This document shows, piece by piece, positions 1 to 12,611 of a stretch of 64,000 bases of DNA (the stretch's first letter is position 1; each line of letters begins with the position of its first letter). The stretch is from Trifolium pratense (Eukaryota > Streptophyta > Magnoliopsida > Fabales > Fabaceae): positions 47,452,856 through 47,516,855 of the forward strand of contig NC_060063.1 of NCBI RefSeq assembly GCF_020283565.1, read 5' to 3'. The notes under the pieces were generated by a model. That model did no database searches and had not been told where the DNA came from. It saw only the letters and a program-made list of their open reading frames with translations. The position numbers were made by a program, and so were the translations under genes.

Positions 1-3000
1 GATTAAAATATATAATTAAAATATTTTTATAAATAAAAAATAATAATTGTGATAACTATAATCACATATAGTTAAATAATATATATATTATTTTAAAATA
101 TGATTATATTTAATATTAGTATATGAGTAAAAAAAAAAAGTTGTTTAAAAATATTAGATTTTTTATTAATTTATATCGTAGTTTGTTTATATTTTAATGT
201 AATAGATCTCTTATAATATTTCATAAGTTTGAAAGGATGTATCATTTTTTTATTTTATTAGTGTAATCATATAAGATTTTAGTTTTCTTTATATGAGTTG
301 CAATTTTATAGTCAAATGTCACTTTGTTTTTTATTTTCGATGTATCCCTTATTTTATTATTTTCAATAAGAGCTGGAGGTATACCTAATTATACTTGAAG
401 ACAATATTGCTCATGAGAAATGTTAAAATAAGTTTTGATTATAGAATATGATTCATATATGGTGGCTTTGATTATTTGTTCCACGTGATCTCATTTTTTG
501 AAAATTATGTATCAAATAGCGTATTTGCTTACTACGTTCTATGCAATTTAAGGTTCCAAATAACTTATCTACTTACTCTGTCTTGGAGTTTATTCTCATT
601 TATTCACTTGGTGAAATTTTATTCCAACTTTATTAGTCCCAATTTTTTAGTCTATTGTTTGGTTCACTTTTTTTTTTTTTTGCTTGGTCCTTTTGTTTTT
701 GGTTTGTTTTTCTTTATCTTGGTGAGGTTTGTGTCTCTTCAAAATTATTGTTAGTTTTTGTCCCTCTTATTTAATATTTTCTTGAATATTTATTTTATTT
801 TTCTTATTATATTATATAAACTTAAATATTTGTTGTTGTCAATATATAAGTTTGGACGAAGATTTTATATATTTGAATTTAGGTTTAGTTATTTGGTTAA
901 GGTAAAGAAAGTCATATAGATGAATTTAAGATTTTTAACATGTGTCATGTTCTTATTTTCTTAAAAAAATGTCATCTTATTCTTATAAATATTCCACTAT
1001 TTTATTTTCAGCTGTAACGTAAACATTCTTTTAGAATATGTACTTAATTTATCCAAAAGTTATATTATTATATAAATTAAATTAATAATTTTTTAATTAT
1101 TGGTGAATTTTAGTTGTGTGTAAATATGTTTAAATATATGTGTGATTATATTTTCTAAATGTATGTAAATATATTTTAACATCTACGGTTTTAATAATTT
1201 CTAAAATTTATTTTGACAAATGAGCATCAACAATTTTTATTTAATAATTTTTGTCTTTTTTAATTTAATTTAGAAAGTTTTTAGTACAATTCTAAGTGGA
1301 GGAAAAAGTATTTAGCACAATTTCTAAACTAACATGTTTTTAGCACAATTCTTTTCATTGATTCATTTTATGGCCGTAAGAATAAGATGGCATACGTAGA
1401 TTAAAATAGGACCGTCTATTAAAATTCATATATATTCATATTGAACCATCCAGATTTAGGCAAGTGTTATACGATAAATGCATGAAGATTATATATTTGG
1501 ACAACCTCTAAGTCAAGTTAAATCAATATACTTCTTACATGTATTACAATTATAAGAACCGTATGATTTGAGTGTCAACTACAAATAAAAAACTTATTTT
1601 AATTTCTACTTTGTTTTTGTTTCTATATTTCTCTTGATCGAGATCAAGTAGATCACCTACACATTGTAGACAATATAGTATTTAAAAATGAGACACATAT
1701 TTATATTTCTAAATTATTTGGATTGTCGTCTTTTAATTGAATGCCTCCAACATCAATATACCCTCGATCTATATAAATTTTAAGGCACTTCAAAATCAAT
1801 AAAAAGAAGTCTCTTTTATCCTCTTCAACTTATTTACATGAAAAAAATTAATTATATTCCCATTAATCAACAATTTTTTATACAAATCTTTTACCTTATA
1901 TAAAATAATAAATGAAAAAGAAAATAAGAAACAAATAAGCTAAAATATTAGACTAATAAAATAATAAATGAAAAAGAAAAGTTGTCTAATTACAAACATT
2001 ATATCAATTAAAAAAAATGATGGTTTACAAACTGCCATTAGAGTTAAATACACATCCTTACATGAGGTGTCATTTCATAGGCTTTATAAGGAGCAAGGAT
2101 GCAACGTAAGCAAAAATAGAAGTATGTTTTATCCTGTTCTCCTCCTTCACATGAAAAAATAGTCATATTCATATTAATTGATTCAACTCAAAGTTTAATT
2201 AATCATCGAACAAAACACCGGTTGATATTTTAAAAAATATCCAACCTAAAAAAGAAATATAAAAAATGATTAGAGATGTTCCAAACTCAGAGTAATAGAA
2301 AAATTCCAATTTACAAACATATTAATAGGCAACTATCACATATATGTATATCAATTTCTTAATCAATCACATGTAGACATACCTGATATTCTAAGAGGTT
2401 AGACACCATCACCTACCAAGGACAAAAACCAATATACTTACGATGTAACTATATATATGCACACAATAGCTTTTAAATCAATTCAAGACACTATAATGTG
2501 TAACTATAACATATGGAAGGTGAAGATGCATAACTTTTTCTCATGGAGATGTTAGACAAAGAAACCATAGAGTTTTTGCCATGAGATAGATAAATTAAAA
2601 TTTTGTTAAAACATAGAAGGTAGACTTCCTGATATGGTGGTGGTGATAATTAGCTTTTGGGTTAACTTTATATAGAGCTTGTGTTTGATAATTAGCTAAA
2701 TTTACATATTCAATATTAGTGTCTCCAAGAATTCTTTGTTTTCAATTGCATTAATAGGGAATTGTAACATACAATATATATTTTAATATATTATTATTAT
2801 TAGAGTAACTCTATTATATGAAATATGAAAATGTTTTAATAGAGATTGTAAACTTTTCTTATAGAGTGTCACATCATCACAATGCATGCTTGTGAGCAAC
2901 TCAACAACTAAAGTATTTTTTTTTCATAAAATTTATTTTGTCGAGCATGAAATTTTTTTGAGGAGTAATTTTTTTATTTGGTTTATTTATTTAAAGTAAA

Positions 3001-4020
3001 TTTTTGCAAATTGCAAATCATATTTACACATGCATGATTTATATTTTATGTTTGGTAGTGTAAAATATGAAAGAGCATATATCTATTCATTGTTCTTTTT
3101 GTAATTTTTTTTCTTTTCTTTCTTTCATTATTATTGGGAGCCATTATTATTGTAACATATAGATAATTACTTTGGAGGATGAATGGACACACAAAATAAA
3201 TTGTGGGACAAATTTTAAATAGATATGAGAAGCTCTCTAAAGCATGCCACATCATCACAATGAAGGCTTATGAGCAATTCAACCTTCCTTTTACCAGTAA
3301 AAGATAGTTTAAATTTGCCACCAACAATGAATCAATCCAAACAATAAAAGTTTTAGTTCGTTTAAACATGTGGTTAGGAGTTTAACTTTTTATTCACGCG
3401 TATAAAAAAAACCAGTTGGGAGGAGAGAACCAAATTGTGTGGCCCACAAATTTTTCAGGTCCTTTATCTTATTTTTTTGTAATACTTTGGTGTTTTATCT
3501 TTTTTTTTTGTAACACTTTGGTCCTTTATCTTTTTTATTTGTAACACTTTAGTCCTTTTTTTGTAACATTTTGGTCCTTATCTTATTTATTTATGAAAAA
3601 TAAAGGACCTAAATGTTACAAATAAAAAATAATAAAGGACCAAAATGTTACAAAAAAAAAGATAAAGGACCAAAGTGTTACAAAAAAAATAAGATAAAGG
3701 ACATGCAGTGTAATTTTACCTAATTAAAATTATAAACAATAAAAAAAATGATGACATGACATCCAGATAAATATCCTAATATATGACACATCAACTTAAA
3801 GATTCGCCATATCATAATTTTGATAGTTGGGACCAAATTTAAGAAATTTTATAAATAGGGGGACTAAAATTGCGGAATTAGAAATAGGGGAACCAAAATC
3901 CTCTATTAAGTACAATAGAGGACCAAAATTGCAATTAAACCTAAAATTAAATCATACAATTATAATTAGCTTAAATTTGCTGCACATGATCAACAATGAA
4001 TTAGGGTCTTGACACTCTTA
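1..4020. other. gene-free AT-rich intergenic stretch
   Basis: No open frame here looks like a protein: the longer ones are low-complexity, Phe/Lys/Asn-rich translations of AT-rich DNA. Visible structure is a short tandem duplication near 1902-1980, a pair of diverged direct repeats near 2855-2910 and 3225-3285, and the foldback listed separately at 3455-3705. Near 3820-3925 there is a run of short 'gggactaaaattg'-type units of a kind common in plant repeats. Confidence 0.7.
3455..3705. repeat. foldback of diverged ~28-bp tandem units
   Basis: Units of the form 'gtaacactttggtccttta' are repeated in direct order on the left arm (3455-3585) and appear as their reverse complement ('taaaggaccaaagtgttac') on the right arm (3600-3700), with the turn near 3590-3600. 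The arms are imperfect because poly-T/poly-A spacers vary in length. No coding content or clear target duplication was found. Confidence 0.75.
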
Positions 4021-4029
4021 AACATGTCG

Positions 4030-4640
4030 AGGAAAACTCTGTGGATATACAAGTACTTGTCTTCAAACAAACACTTCATCAGATGTTGCAACTACGTTCT
4101 TGGACCCCGAATAGCCTTTTTCATTCTTTTTTTTTGGTTCATATAGCCTTTTTCATTCTATAACGTACATTGTAAATATTTTTCATGGTTGTTGTCGTTA
4201 GGGCCCGCCTCTTCTTCAGTGTCGACATAATATTCCTCGGAAGTGCCATATTATCTGTCAGTTCACGCACCAGTTCCTTTTCATCTGGTCAAAGCCGCTC
4301 AGCAAATTTATGACCTTGGAAATGTTGAGTCATCTCGTGATTGTGTTCACAGTTGACAACATTTAAACTCCAATGCCCACTGCTTAACAAATAACTCTTC
4401 AGTTTAAACTGATAACCACACTATCAAACTTTGCAATCACAAAAACAAACCCTAAACTGTAAGCCAAATCACTAACCTATGTAAGCATTTGTCCGAGTTC
4501 ATTTCCTATCCGTTGTGAATTGGATGCAGAAATCAATCTTTGGAGCCACAACGTTCCGTGAATCGTCGGCTGGCGTTGCATCAGCATCACGTTGTTCTTC
4601 AACCTCGGGTTATTTGCCTAACTTAATATCTTCTTCCATT
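4030..4640 (-). pseudogene. FAR1-related/MULE transposase remnant
   Basis: On the minus strand, pieces of the N-terminal half of a FAR1/MULE-type transposase can be read. Near 4500-4620 a segment contains KIDFCIQFTTDRK, resembling the start of the FAR1 DNA-binding domain. At 4190-4350 comes HEMTQHFQGHKFAERL, then ELVRELTDNMALPRNIMSTL, the region after the zinc-binding His pair in this family. Near 4030-4110 comes RGPRT.LQHLMKCLFEDKY. The frame is broken by an in-frame stop (plus-strand 4289-4291) and by others between the blocks. A small direct duplication near 4110-4160 ('atagcctttttcattc' twice) adds damage. Family assignment is from remembered motif patterns and was not searched. Confidence 0.55.
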
Positions 4641-5372
4641 GTATTTGAATCATTCATCACAATACCTAATTTTTTTTTAAAAAAATACATAACAGATTTT
4701 TTTCAGTCCTAGAGTTGTTCGCTAACTAGGGAGTGAACGCTCTCATGCATGCTCGCTAACCAGACAACGAACACGACCAATTTTAGGCGTTTGACCTGGT
4801 GAAAACGAAATGCTTATGGAAATGAATGAGGAACGTTTTAGAGTGACATTACCTTTCCATTCAACTCAATGTGATGCCTATGGAGTTCCTTGATCCTAGG
4901 ATTATGCTTTGGAAACACCTTTTCGCCCAAAATTGCCAGTTTGGAAGTGAGAAATTTTTTTGGTGGAAGCATGTGTTGTTTGAAACTGAAGTCAACCCAA
5001 ATAGTTAGCGAACATTGCATATATAAGATAATCTGTTCGTTGTCTAGGCTGTGAACGGTTTTCACCAAATACTTCGCAAAAGTTGTGTATTTCAAATTTC
5101 TCCCACGGGTGGCTGCGTTTTAAGGGTGACCAAACGGTCACAACTTTTTCACACGCGCTGTCTTGGAATCGAGAATTGCTGGCATTATAAGTAACGAGAG
5201 GTTATTTTAGTCATTTCAAAGGGTGAAGAAGGAATTTCAGGGGGGCAAAAAGTAAATCTCAACACTCAAACCCCCACAGTCAACTGCAAAAACCTGAAGC
5301 TCCCACAGCACGTTCATGGCGGAACCTCTGTAGTAGCAGTAGCACACTTCCAAACTCAGCAAGCAAGCAACG
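4640..5372. other. intergenic region upstream of the PIG-T gene
   Basis: An 85-codon minus-strand frame (4838-5095) has no recognisable domain and may be more of the decayed MULE. The last 150 bases before 5373 are CA/GCA-rich, as in plant 5' leaders, and probably hold the PIG-T promoter and leader. No clear TATA box was assigned. Confidence 0.5.
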
Positions 5373-8300
5373 ATGGCTCTTCCTCCAACAACGATCGTTA
5401 CTCTCTCTCTTCTTCTATTGCTTCCGATTCTATCATCATCAATAGTAGAAGAAGCATTTTCCGAGGAATTGCTACTTAAACCCTTACCCGATCGCAAAAT
5501 TCTCACGCATTTTCACTTCCAAACTGAAGCTCCTATTTCCGATGACTCCTTCGCTCGTCACCATCACCTCTTCCCCAAATCCATTGCTCAACTGGTGTGT
5601 GTTTCTCTGCACTTTCCTCTTTCATTTTTTATTAGGGTTAATTGTGTTATTAGTACCTATAATTTTTTTTTTTTTTGAAATGTATCACTTGATTTTAGAT
5701 GAAAGAGATTGAAGTTTTTTTTTTTTTTTTTAAATTTGTAGATGATGTGGATATTAATGTAGTTAAGGCTGCTCATAATTTTCCATGTTTTAGTTATTGC
5801 TTGCTTAATATGAAGATTGCAAACCTTATATTTGTGAGTTCTTTGAATGGAATACTAGATCATATATGATATGAGAATGAAGATACAAAGATTCAATTCA
5901 AATCATGATAGTTAAACTCTCGAGTTAACTCTTAAACTCTTACAAGTTTAGATATACTCTCGAGTTTGACAACCTTGGCATCAGATAGATGCACTAACCT
6001 ATGAAGCACGGACACTAACAGTAGACACCGATAATAATTTGAGTAAATGACATAATTTGTTGTAAGCATAAGTGTCAGTGTTGGACACTGATGCATGTCT
6101 GACACCAGGACACACCTGATCTGAAAACAAGCACTAACTTTTTGCCTCCTCCCTATTTGTACTCGATGACCCCCCCCCCCCCCCCCCCCCCCCCAATTTG
6201 AATATCTAATGACTATCTCAAGTATTTTCAACTGTGTAATTCTGACAGTTACTGGCTGTTATTTTTGTTACTGATTGATTCAAGTTCTATTGAGGTATCT
6301 AATACATGTTTCCTGAATCGGTAAATCTTGTATATTAATGATTGGTTGGCGAAGAGAGTTTAATGTCTACCACTATTGAGTTGAAAGTTGTCTCAGCTAG
6401 TCTTCCTGTTAAATTATAGATAGTAGACTCTACTTTTAAGATATGATTACATTTTACAAATGGAAAGCGTAACCGGATAAAGCTTGGGGAAATCATTTTA
6501 AACTGAATTGACCATTTGATTTAAGTATAACTGGATATGATTACACTTTGTACAAGAACCAGAGAACACTATGGATGTACCTTTGATCGCTCCAGATTCC
6601 TTTGTACAAGAACTGGAGAACACTACGGGTGTTGCTGTACCCTCAGTTCAGAGACATATTTTGAATAACACTTCAAAAGTTGGCTTACTTCATTAACTCT
6701 GCACATCCCCACATTATTAAGGGAGATATAGCCATCCGACTTTGACTAGATCTGATATATGTACAGAATGCAGTAGTAATCTCAAATACAATAATTCTTA
6801 CTGATTTATATAAGTTTTTCGTGGGCTGTGTTTTCTTCGCTTCCGTTTACCATATACTCCTATGTAAAAAAGTGTTGATAATTATTAATTAACCATTTTG
6901 TGCCTCTAAATTCTTACATATTCACACAAAAGACGATCATTTTACCATAATTATTTTTGAGGAAATCCTTTACTTGGCACTAGATGCTAATGTAACGGGC
7001 CTTCGTCTTTTGTAAATCAATATTTTAGTTTTTATTTTCTTTGCGTATGTTTTAGTATATGCTATGCTTTTGTGTTTCTCCTGCAAATTGTAGAAGTAAG
7101 TTTGTTTGATTTTGTTTATTTTGTACTGACATATAATTCTTCCCTGAATATACCAATTAACATGTGGATTAGTGTTGGATGGACAGGTTAAGAAATTTCA
7201 CATTAAAGCAATGGAGTTATCTTTCACACAAGGTCGATGGAATTATGAAAGGTGGGGTGGATTTGATCCAATATCAAGCCAAAATGCAAAGCCTCCTGGA
7301 GTTGAATTGTGGGCAGTCTTTGATGTCCCTCCACATCAGGTTGATGCTTATTGGAAAAATTTAACCCATTCTCTGTCAGGTCTCTTCTGCGCTTCGATAA
7401 ATTTCCTAGAGTCTTCTAGCTCATATTCTGCTCCTAAATGGGCATCTCAATCAGCCTTAGGTAGTTTAAGATATGGAACACTGCCGCGTGAAGCTGTCTG
7501 CACAGAGAATCTTACTCCCTGGTTGAAACTCCTTCCTTGTCGAGACAAAGCTGGACTTTCAGCTTTAATGGATAGACCATCTATTTACAGGAGTTTTTAT
7601 CATTCACAGCGATTGCATTTGACAACTTCCAAAGCTCCTGCAGATGGGTTAGATTCAGGAATTATTCTAGAACAAACACTTACAGTTGTACTTCAGCCTA
7701 ATATTCAGCGGGCTGGTATAAGCTATCCCGATGAAATAAAGATTCAACCAAGCTGGTCTCTGAGCTCAATATTTGGACGAAAAATCAATGGAAGATGTGT
7801 TCTTGCTAAATCGAGTAATGTTTACCTTCAATTTGAGAGAGGTTTAGTTACTCAACTTGAGAATATCCAGAAGAATACAGTGGCATATGATTCGAATGAC
7901 ACAGGTACAGAAGTTTTGAGAAGGAATCTTTGCTTTGAATTATCTATTACACCGGATAGGGTTCACAGAGAACTGGAAAAGAGCTCCTCACTTCTTTATG
8001 AATATTCAATCAAAGGGTACAATGACACTGAACAATTTGATTTAGGCCTAATATGGAAGTATCCGGTTGTTTGGTCCTCACCACATGCACCTTTATATGC
8101 CAGTAGATTTTTAACGGGAAGTGGAAATGAAAGGGGTTCAATTGCAATATCCTTGAAGTCTACAGAATTGACTAAGGACTTCATTGCAGCCAATAATGTT
8201 GAAGAGAAGTGTAAGCTACAAGTTAACGTTCTCCAAATTGTGCCTTGGTATATTAAGGTATATTATCATACCTTACAAATATTAGTAGATGAAAAGCCTC

Positions 8301-10304
8301 ATGCAGTCACGGATTTTGTTGAGAAAATGGGTGTTTCACCTTCTGAAGACAAAGTATCACCAGGGTTGATGGAACTGGTCCTCAGATTTCCTTGTGAGAT
8401 TAAATCTGCTGTACTAAATATAGAGTTTGATAAGGTGTGCTCAAATTCTTATTCTTATTCGTTTATATTTCGTTTTCTTCTGGATATTTACTCCACTTTT
8501 TGTTTGATTGACATACTTTCTAAGTTATTGTTATTAAACAACCTCAGGAATCTTAATAAGGTCATTATGAACTAAATAGGAAAGTAGGAGAACTCATGAA
8601 ATATCAATTTGCATACATATGTGACCTTCTGAACTGTTCAAAGTTGTGGTGAAAGTGAGTCGAGATAAACTGAGCCTGGCTTAAATTAGACTTACCTTGA
8701 CCAGACTAAGCCCCGCTTAAACATGGCTTGTTAAGAACGCATGCTCATTTTTCTGTCCATGCTTTGCTTGTTCCTATATTAGGAGTTACTTGAGGTTCAT
8801 CAGTTAGGCTTGAATTATTATTTTTTTTGGTATACGTTAGGCTTGAATTCTGTGATCAATTTTTTATATATAATTTAGTGAGAAAGGATTTCATTTTATG
8901 AATGTAAAATTGAACAAAGATATTTATCTATCTAATCTAATTACATCAAAATTTAAGACTTCACATGTTATCTATCTAATTGTGTTTGTCATCAAAACCA
9001 GCTATTTTCTTACACAGGTTAATTGTAGCAATTTAAGCTAATGTAGCTATGTATATATGTATTTTGACTACAGACCATTTAGGACGGATGGATTAGAAAA
9101 TGATTTATGATAGAATATTATGACATTGTTTGATCTATGTAGCTGACCCCACCTTGTGGTTGTTGTATTGACATGCTTTTGTTGGTCTGCGTAGGGCTTC
9201 TTGCACATTGATGAATACCCCCCAGATGCTAATCAAGGATTTGACATCCCATCAGCTATAATAAGCTTTCCTGACTTCCATGCTGCTTTGCAATTTCTTA
9301 ATAACTCTATAAGCAACTCGCCGATGTTGTCTAAATTACAGGTTATTTGAATCTTCTCTTTGGTTTTGGTCATAACTAAAGCAAATATAAGATTACCATC
9401 ATACCTAACATTCTGGATTTTTAATGCAGGAAAAGAGTCCCGTTCTCTCATACACAGAAGTTTTGCTCGTACCCTTGACAACTCCTGATTTCAGTATGCC
9501 TTACAACGTCATCACAATTACTTGCACAGTTTTTGCATTGTATTTTGGATCCTTGCTAAATGTACTCCGAAGGCGAGTTGGTGAGGAGGAAAGACTTTTG
9601 AAAAACAAAGGTAATTCTTGACTCTTGGTAGTCTCTGTATCTTGGGACACAAGTATTTCTTTTGTGTATAACAACTTATGTGTTTGGTAGACATGTTTGA
9701 ACAGGACAAACCACAGTTCCATTTTATATACTTGAAGCATTTTGAAATTGTAGCAGAACTATATCTAGGGTTACGAATAAGTAGTTGTTGTGACAAACTA
9801 GACATGCAAACTTAATAGCAAACTTAAAAATGAGCTGTTCTTATATACTACAGTCTACATGAATTTTTTGTAATGATGATCCATGACTGTGAATTCTTTT
9901 GCAATGCTGAAGTGTGTATGTATATATTTATAAAAAATATTTTGGCTTGGAAAATTCAATCTAAACCTTTGTATTTCTGCTCCCGTTCTTGGTCTCCTTC
10001 CTTTTGTTTTTATTATTCTTTGTTATAAATACAGTCCACGGCATGAGCTATGAGCTATATAGCTTTATCTTTTATTCATGCTCAGTTTCTAATCACTGGT
10101 ATTTTTCTGCTTGTAGATGCAAACAAGGCCGCAATCCTTCGTCGAATACTAGATAAATTTTGGGGAAGATCATCAGAGTCCACTCAACCACAACAACCAT
10201 CATCATCGTCATCGTCATCGTCATCCTTCATTAATCCAAAATTGTTTCTTAAAGTACTATTGGTTGCAGGAATTGCTGTTATATGGCAATACTACTTGAA
10301 ATGA
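5373..10304 (+). CDS. PIGT: GPI transamidase component PIG-T (Gpi16 family)
   Basis: Subunit of the ER-membrane GPI transamidase, which swaps the C-terminal signal of precursor proteins for a GPI anchor; PIG-T stabilises the complex. Five exons fit in phase: 5373-5594, 7187-8434, 9195-9341, 9430-9610, 10117-10304, giving 661 residues, close to other plant PIG-Ts. The first ATG opens a hydrophobic signal peptide (residues 1-24, Leu-rich). The large second exon carries the lumenal Gpi16 domain with [11 protein letters not shown], and exon 3 gives [19 protein letters not shown], a highly conserved Gpi16 block. A membrane span lies in exon 4 ([20 protein letters not shown]), then a basic stretch, a poly-Ser run and a second hydrophobic C-terminal segment. 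No frameshift was seen. Intron 1 (1.6 kb) holds a poly-C tract. The gene is convergent with the minus-strand gene ending at 10809. Confidence 0.93.
6170..6194 (+). repeat. 25-base poly-C tract in PIG-T intron 1
   Basis: An uninterrupted run of 25 C in otherwise AT-rich intron sequence. Confidence 0.95.
10200..10224 (+). repeat. TCA/TCG trinucleotide microsatellite coding poly-Ser
   Basis: Within the last PIG-T exon a tcatcatcgtcatcg-type repeat encodes nine serines in a row between the basic segment and the C-terminal hydrophobic segment. It is in frame. Confidence 0.9.
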
Positions 10305-10808
10305 TACCATCAAACTTGTTAGTGTTAGTTAGGTGTATTATATTCTGATGGAGTACAATTTATGTACAACAATATAGCTTTACTTCCACTTTCCAATGTG
10401 TTTGCATTCATTTCTGTTTGTCAATTGATCAAAATCTCACATAACTACATTTATTCAACACATGTAAACCAACAGAACAGTTCTAAACAAGTTTTGGTAC
10501 ATCTGATTCAATTATTATTAAAAGAAATTGCAACTTTGACCTAATTTCTCATATACCACACATGCTACTGTTTAAACAACCTAGAAATCTGTCTGCTGTT
10601 AATTGTATTTGTAAATACAACTGGTTTGATTGTGCATCATCCAAGGCATCTCAAAATTTATGATTTCTTTAGCTTTTTAGAAGTACATCATACAGATTGA
10701 TGAATTTACAGTTTACAGCAATTACTGGACAAAAGGTTTAAGATTGTACAAAGGAAATGTAAAAAACTCTACACTTTTTTTTTTCTTTTCCTTTTTGAGT
10801 GAGAGATT

Positions 10809-12185
10809 TCATCTAATCATTTTGTAATTAGCTGCTACAATTACCTCGTCTTCTCTTATCCGCTTCAGATTCTTATTCGTGTAACTGCATGTAAACTGGC
10901 TGAGTGAAATGCTTCCAGAGAGCTCATCGACTTTATCTCTAAGATCTGTGAATAGTACATTGAATTTGTCAACATTTGAGATTTTGCAGGCAAAAAGTTG
11001 TTATTCTTGGGTATAAGGTAGATCAGCAACTTTGGTTAAGAAGCTGCAGTTCTAAAAAAGCTGATGAGAAACTTAAAAGAATAAGGACATGCCTGACTTG
11101 TCCTCGTTTATTTTTAACTTCTTGAATTGGTTGACATCTTCAAATAGTTGCTTTCTCTTGCAGTTTAGGACATTCAGAATCTCACCTTTGAAAAGAACAA
11201 AGGAAAATATAAAACAGCATTAGTTAAAAAGAATCTCAAATATATATTCACCTATAAAAGTGCACCAAAATATGCTGAAAAATTGCAAAATGATACATAG
11301 CAGTAAATCATATAATGCTGTTACTTATAATCAGCAATTGAATTCTGCATACTTTATAACATTATTATTTCAACTATCAGTTATATATTCCTCACAAACA
11401 ACTGAAGAAATATACCTGATTTGTTGTCCCTCAACTTTTTATTTTTGTGCAAGTGCATATTTTCAAGCTGATTCACTCTATTGCTACCAGCATTATCAGT
11501 TTCTATCACCTTGTCAATCCCAATTTGAAAATTTTGTGACTCATGTCCTCCTGCATAAGCACAACTCAATAATTTAAGCATTCATAGACGTTCAATAAAA
11601 TAAAATTATATGATGAAGCAGATTTATATAGCCTGATCTACCTCATGTAAGAGTATATCAGCAAATTATTCCAAAAAAGAGTAAGTATCATAAACACCAT
11701 ATGAATTGTCCAAATTTACATAGCTTAATATCAATTCTTGGTCTGCAAAAAACTACTATAGAATCTGGATTTTGACTTAACTCAACCTCAAAACTAGCAC
11801 ATAAGGTGAGACTTTGACCAGGTGAGACTTTCAGGTCATCTCTCCACCGATATGAGACTCTTAACACACTCCCTCGCGCCCAACATCCCAACATTATTGG
11901 GCTTGATATGCGGATATAAATGGAGGGTGGTCCGATAGCGAAAACCTGATAGCAGGTGGCCAAACGAATTGTGGAGGAGAGACTGATACCATCTTAGGAA
12001 TTAGGCTTAACTCAACCTTACAAAATCGGTTTGTAAGATGAGGTTTGCCCTCACTTATAAACATTACTTCAGGTCATCTCTCTCAACCGATGTAAGACTC
12101 TACAGTTTCTAATTTCATCTTAAAATCTAGGTTTCTTGTAAGTTATAGCTATTCACATAGATGTTCAGAATTAGCTTCCCACATT

Positions 12186-12217
<32 letters not shown>

Positions 12218-12611
12218 CTTCAATTGTTTCAAGAGTAGTAGCATAATTCATCAATTGATACAAAATTTTGAACAAAAAAGAGTTAACAAACATACCCTTG
12301 TTGACCACTTTGCCAGTGACAAGAATAGCATCATGGTCATGTTTCCCAGTAGACAATCCCTTAGCAGAGAAGAAAGAGAGAAGAGAGTTCCAAGTAAGAG
12401 AAGAAGAGATAAGATCAACCCCTCTACTTATAAAGTAACCATTCAACTTCAACGTTGATGGGTCTAACCCAAAACCATTAGCTATGTAACCAAGGTCGAT
12501 TTTTTTATCAACACAAGTAACAAGTTGAACAATTTTTGAGTTTGAGAGTGAAGAGCATAACAAAAACACGTTTATCTCTCTGTTTCTCTTCTTCCCTGAC
12601 AACAATGACAT
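10809..12611 (-). CDS. unrecognised 226-aa plant protein, four exons
   Basis: I do not recognise the family. Four exons join in phase on the minus strand: 12611-12296, 11550-11416, 11185-11093, 10945-10809, each junction in phase 1. The third intron would use a GC donor (TCAG|GCATGT) with a normal AG acceptor; without it exon 3 reads into a stop soon after. The N-terminal 105 residues look folded: a hydrophobic NVFLLCSSL stretch, then KKIDLGYIANGFGLDPSTLK and SLLSFFSAKGLSTG. The rest is hydrophilic, Lys/Asn/Asp-rich and probably disordered or coiled, with RKQLFEDVNQFKKLK and a basic NKNLKRIRED near the end. It has no signal peptide or membrane span. Intron 1 contains a (CA)n tract and a TRIM. 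The structure is inferred by hand and the later exons are less certain than exon 1. Confidence 0.65.
11760..12104 (-). mobile_element. TRIM retrotransposon (two ~110-bp LTRs), minus orientation
   Basis: Two related direct repeats, about 11760-11866 and 11992-12104, both read on the minus strand as a TRIM LTR of the legume type (GAGTC..A.ATCGGT.GAGAGATGACCTGAA). Next to the right-hand LTR, minus-strand TGGTATCAG (plus 11983-11991) matches the usual initiator-Met tRNA primer-binding site. The internal domain is only about 125 bp and codes for nothing. It sits in intron 1 of the unrecognised 226-aa gene. The left border is approximate and no target duplication was confirmed. Confidence 0.75.
12186..12216 (+). 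repeat. (CA)n microsatellite
   Basis: About 15 uninterrupted CA units in intron 1 of the minus-strand 226-aa gene, about 80 bp past its exon-1 donor. Confidence 0.95.

Noticed and set aside
476..754. small Phe/Leu-rich membrane protein
   Set aside because: Low-complexity translation of T-rich DNA, with no family, intron signals or promoter context.
4838..5095. 85-aa minus-strand protein
   Set aside because: No recognisable domain; it lies next to a decayed MULE and could be part of it. No independent support.
12186..12216. CRISPR-like or satellite array
   Set aside because: A plain dinucleotide microsatellite. No spaced direct repeats of CRISPR type exist anywhere in the window.
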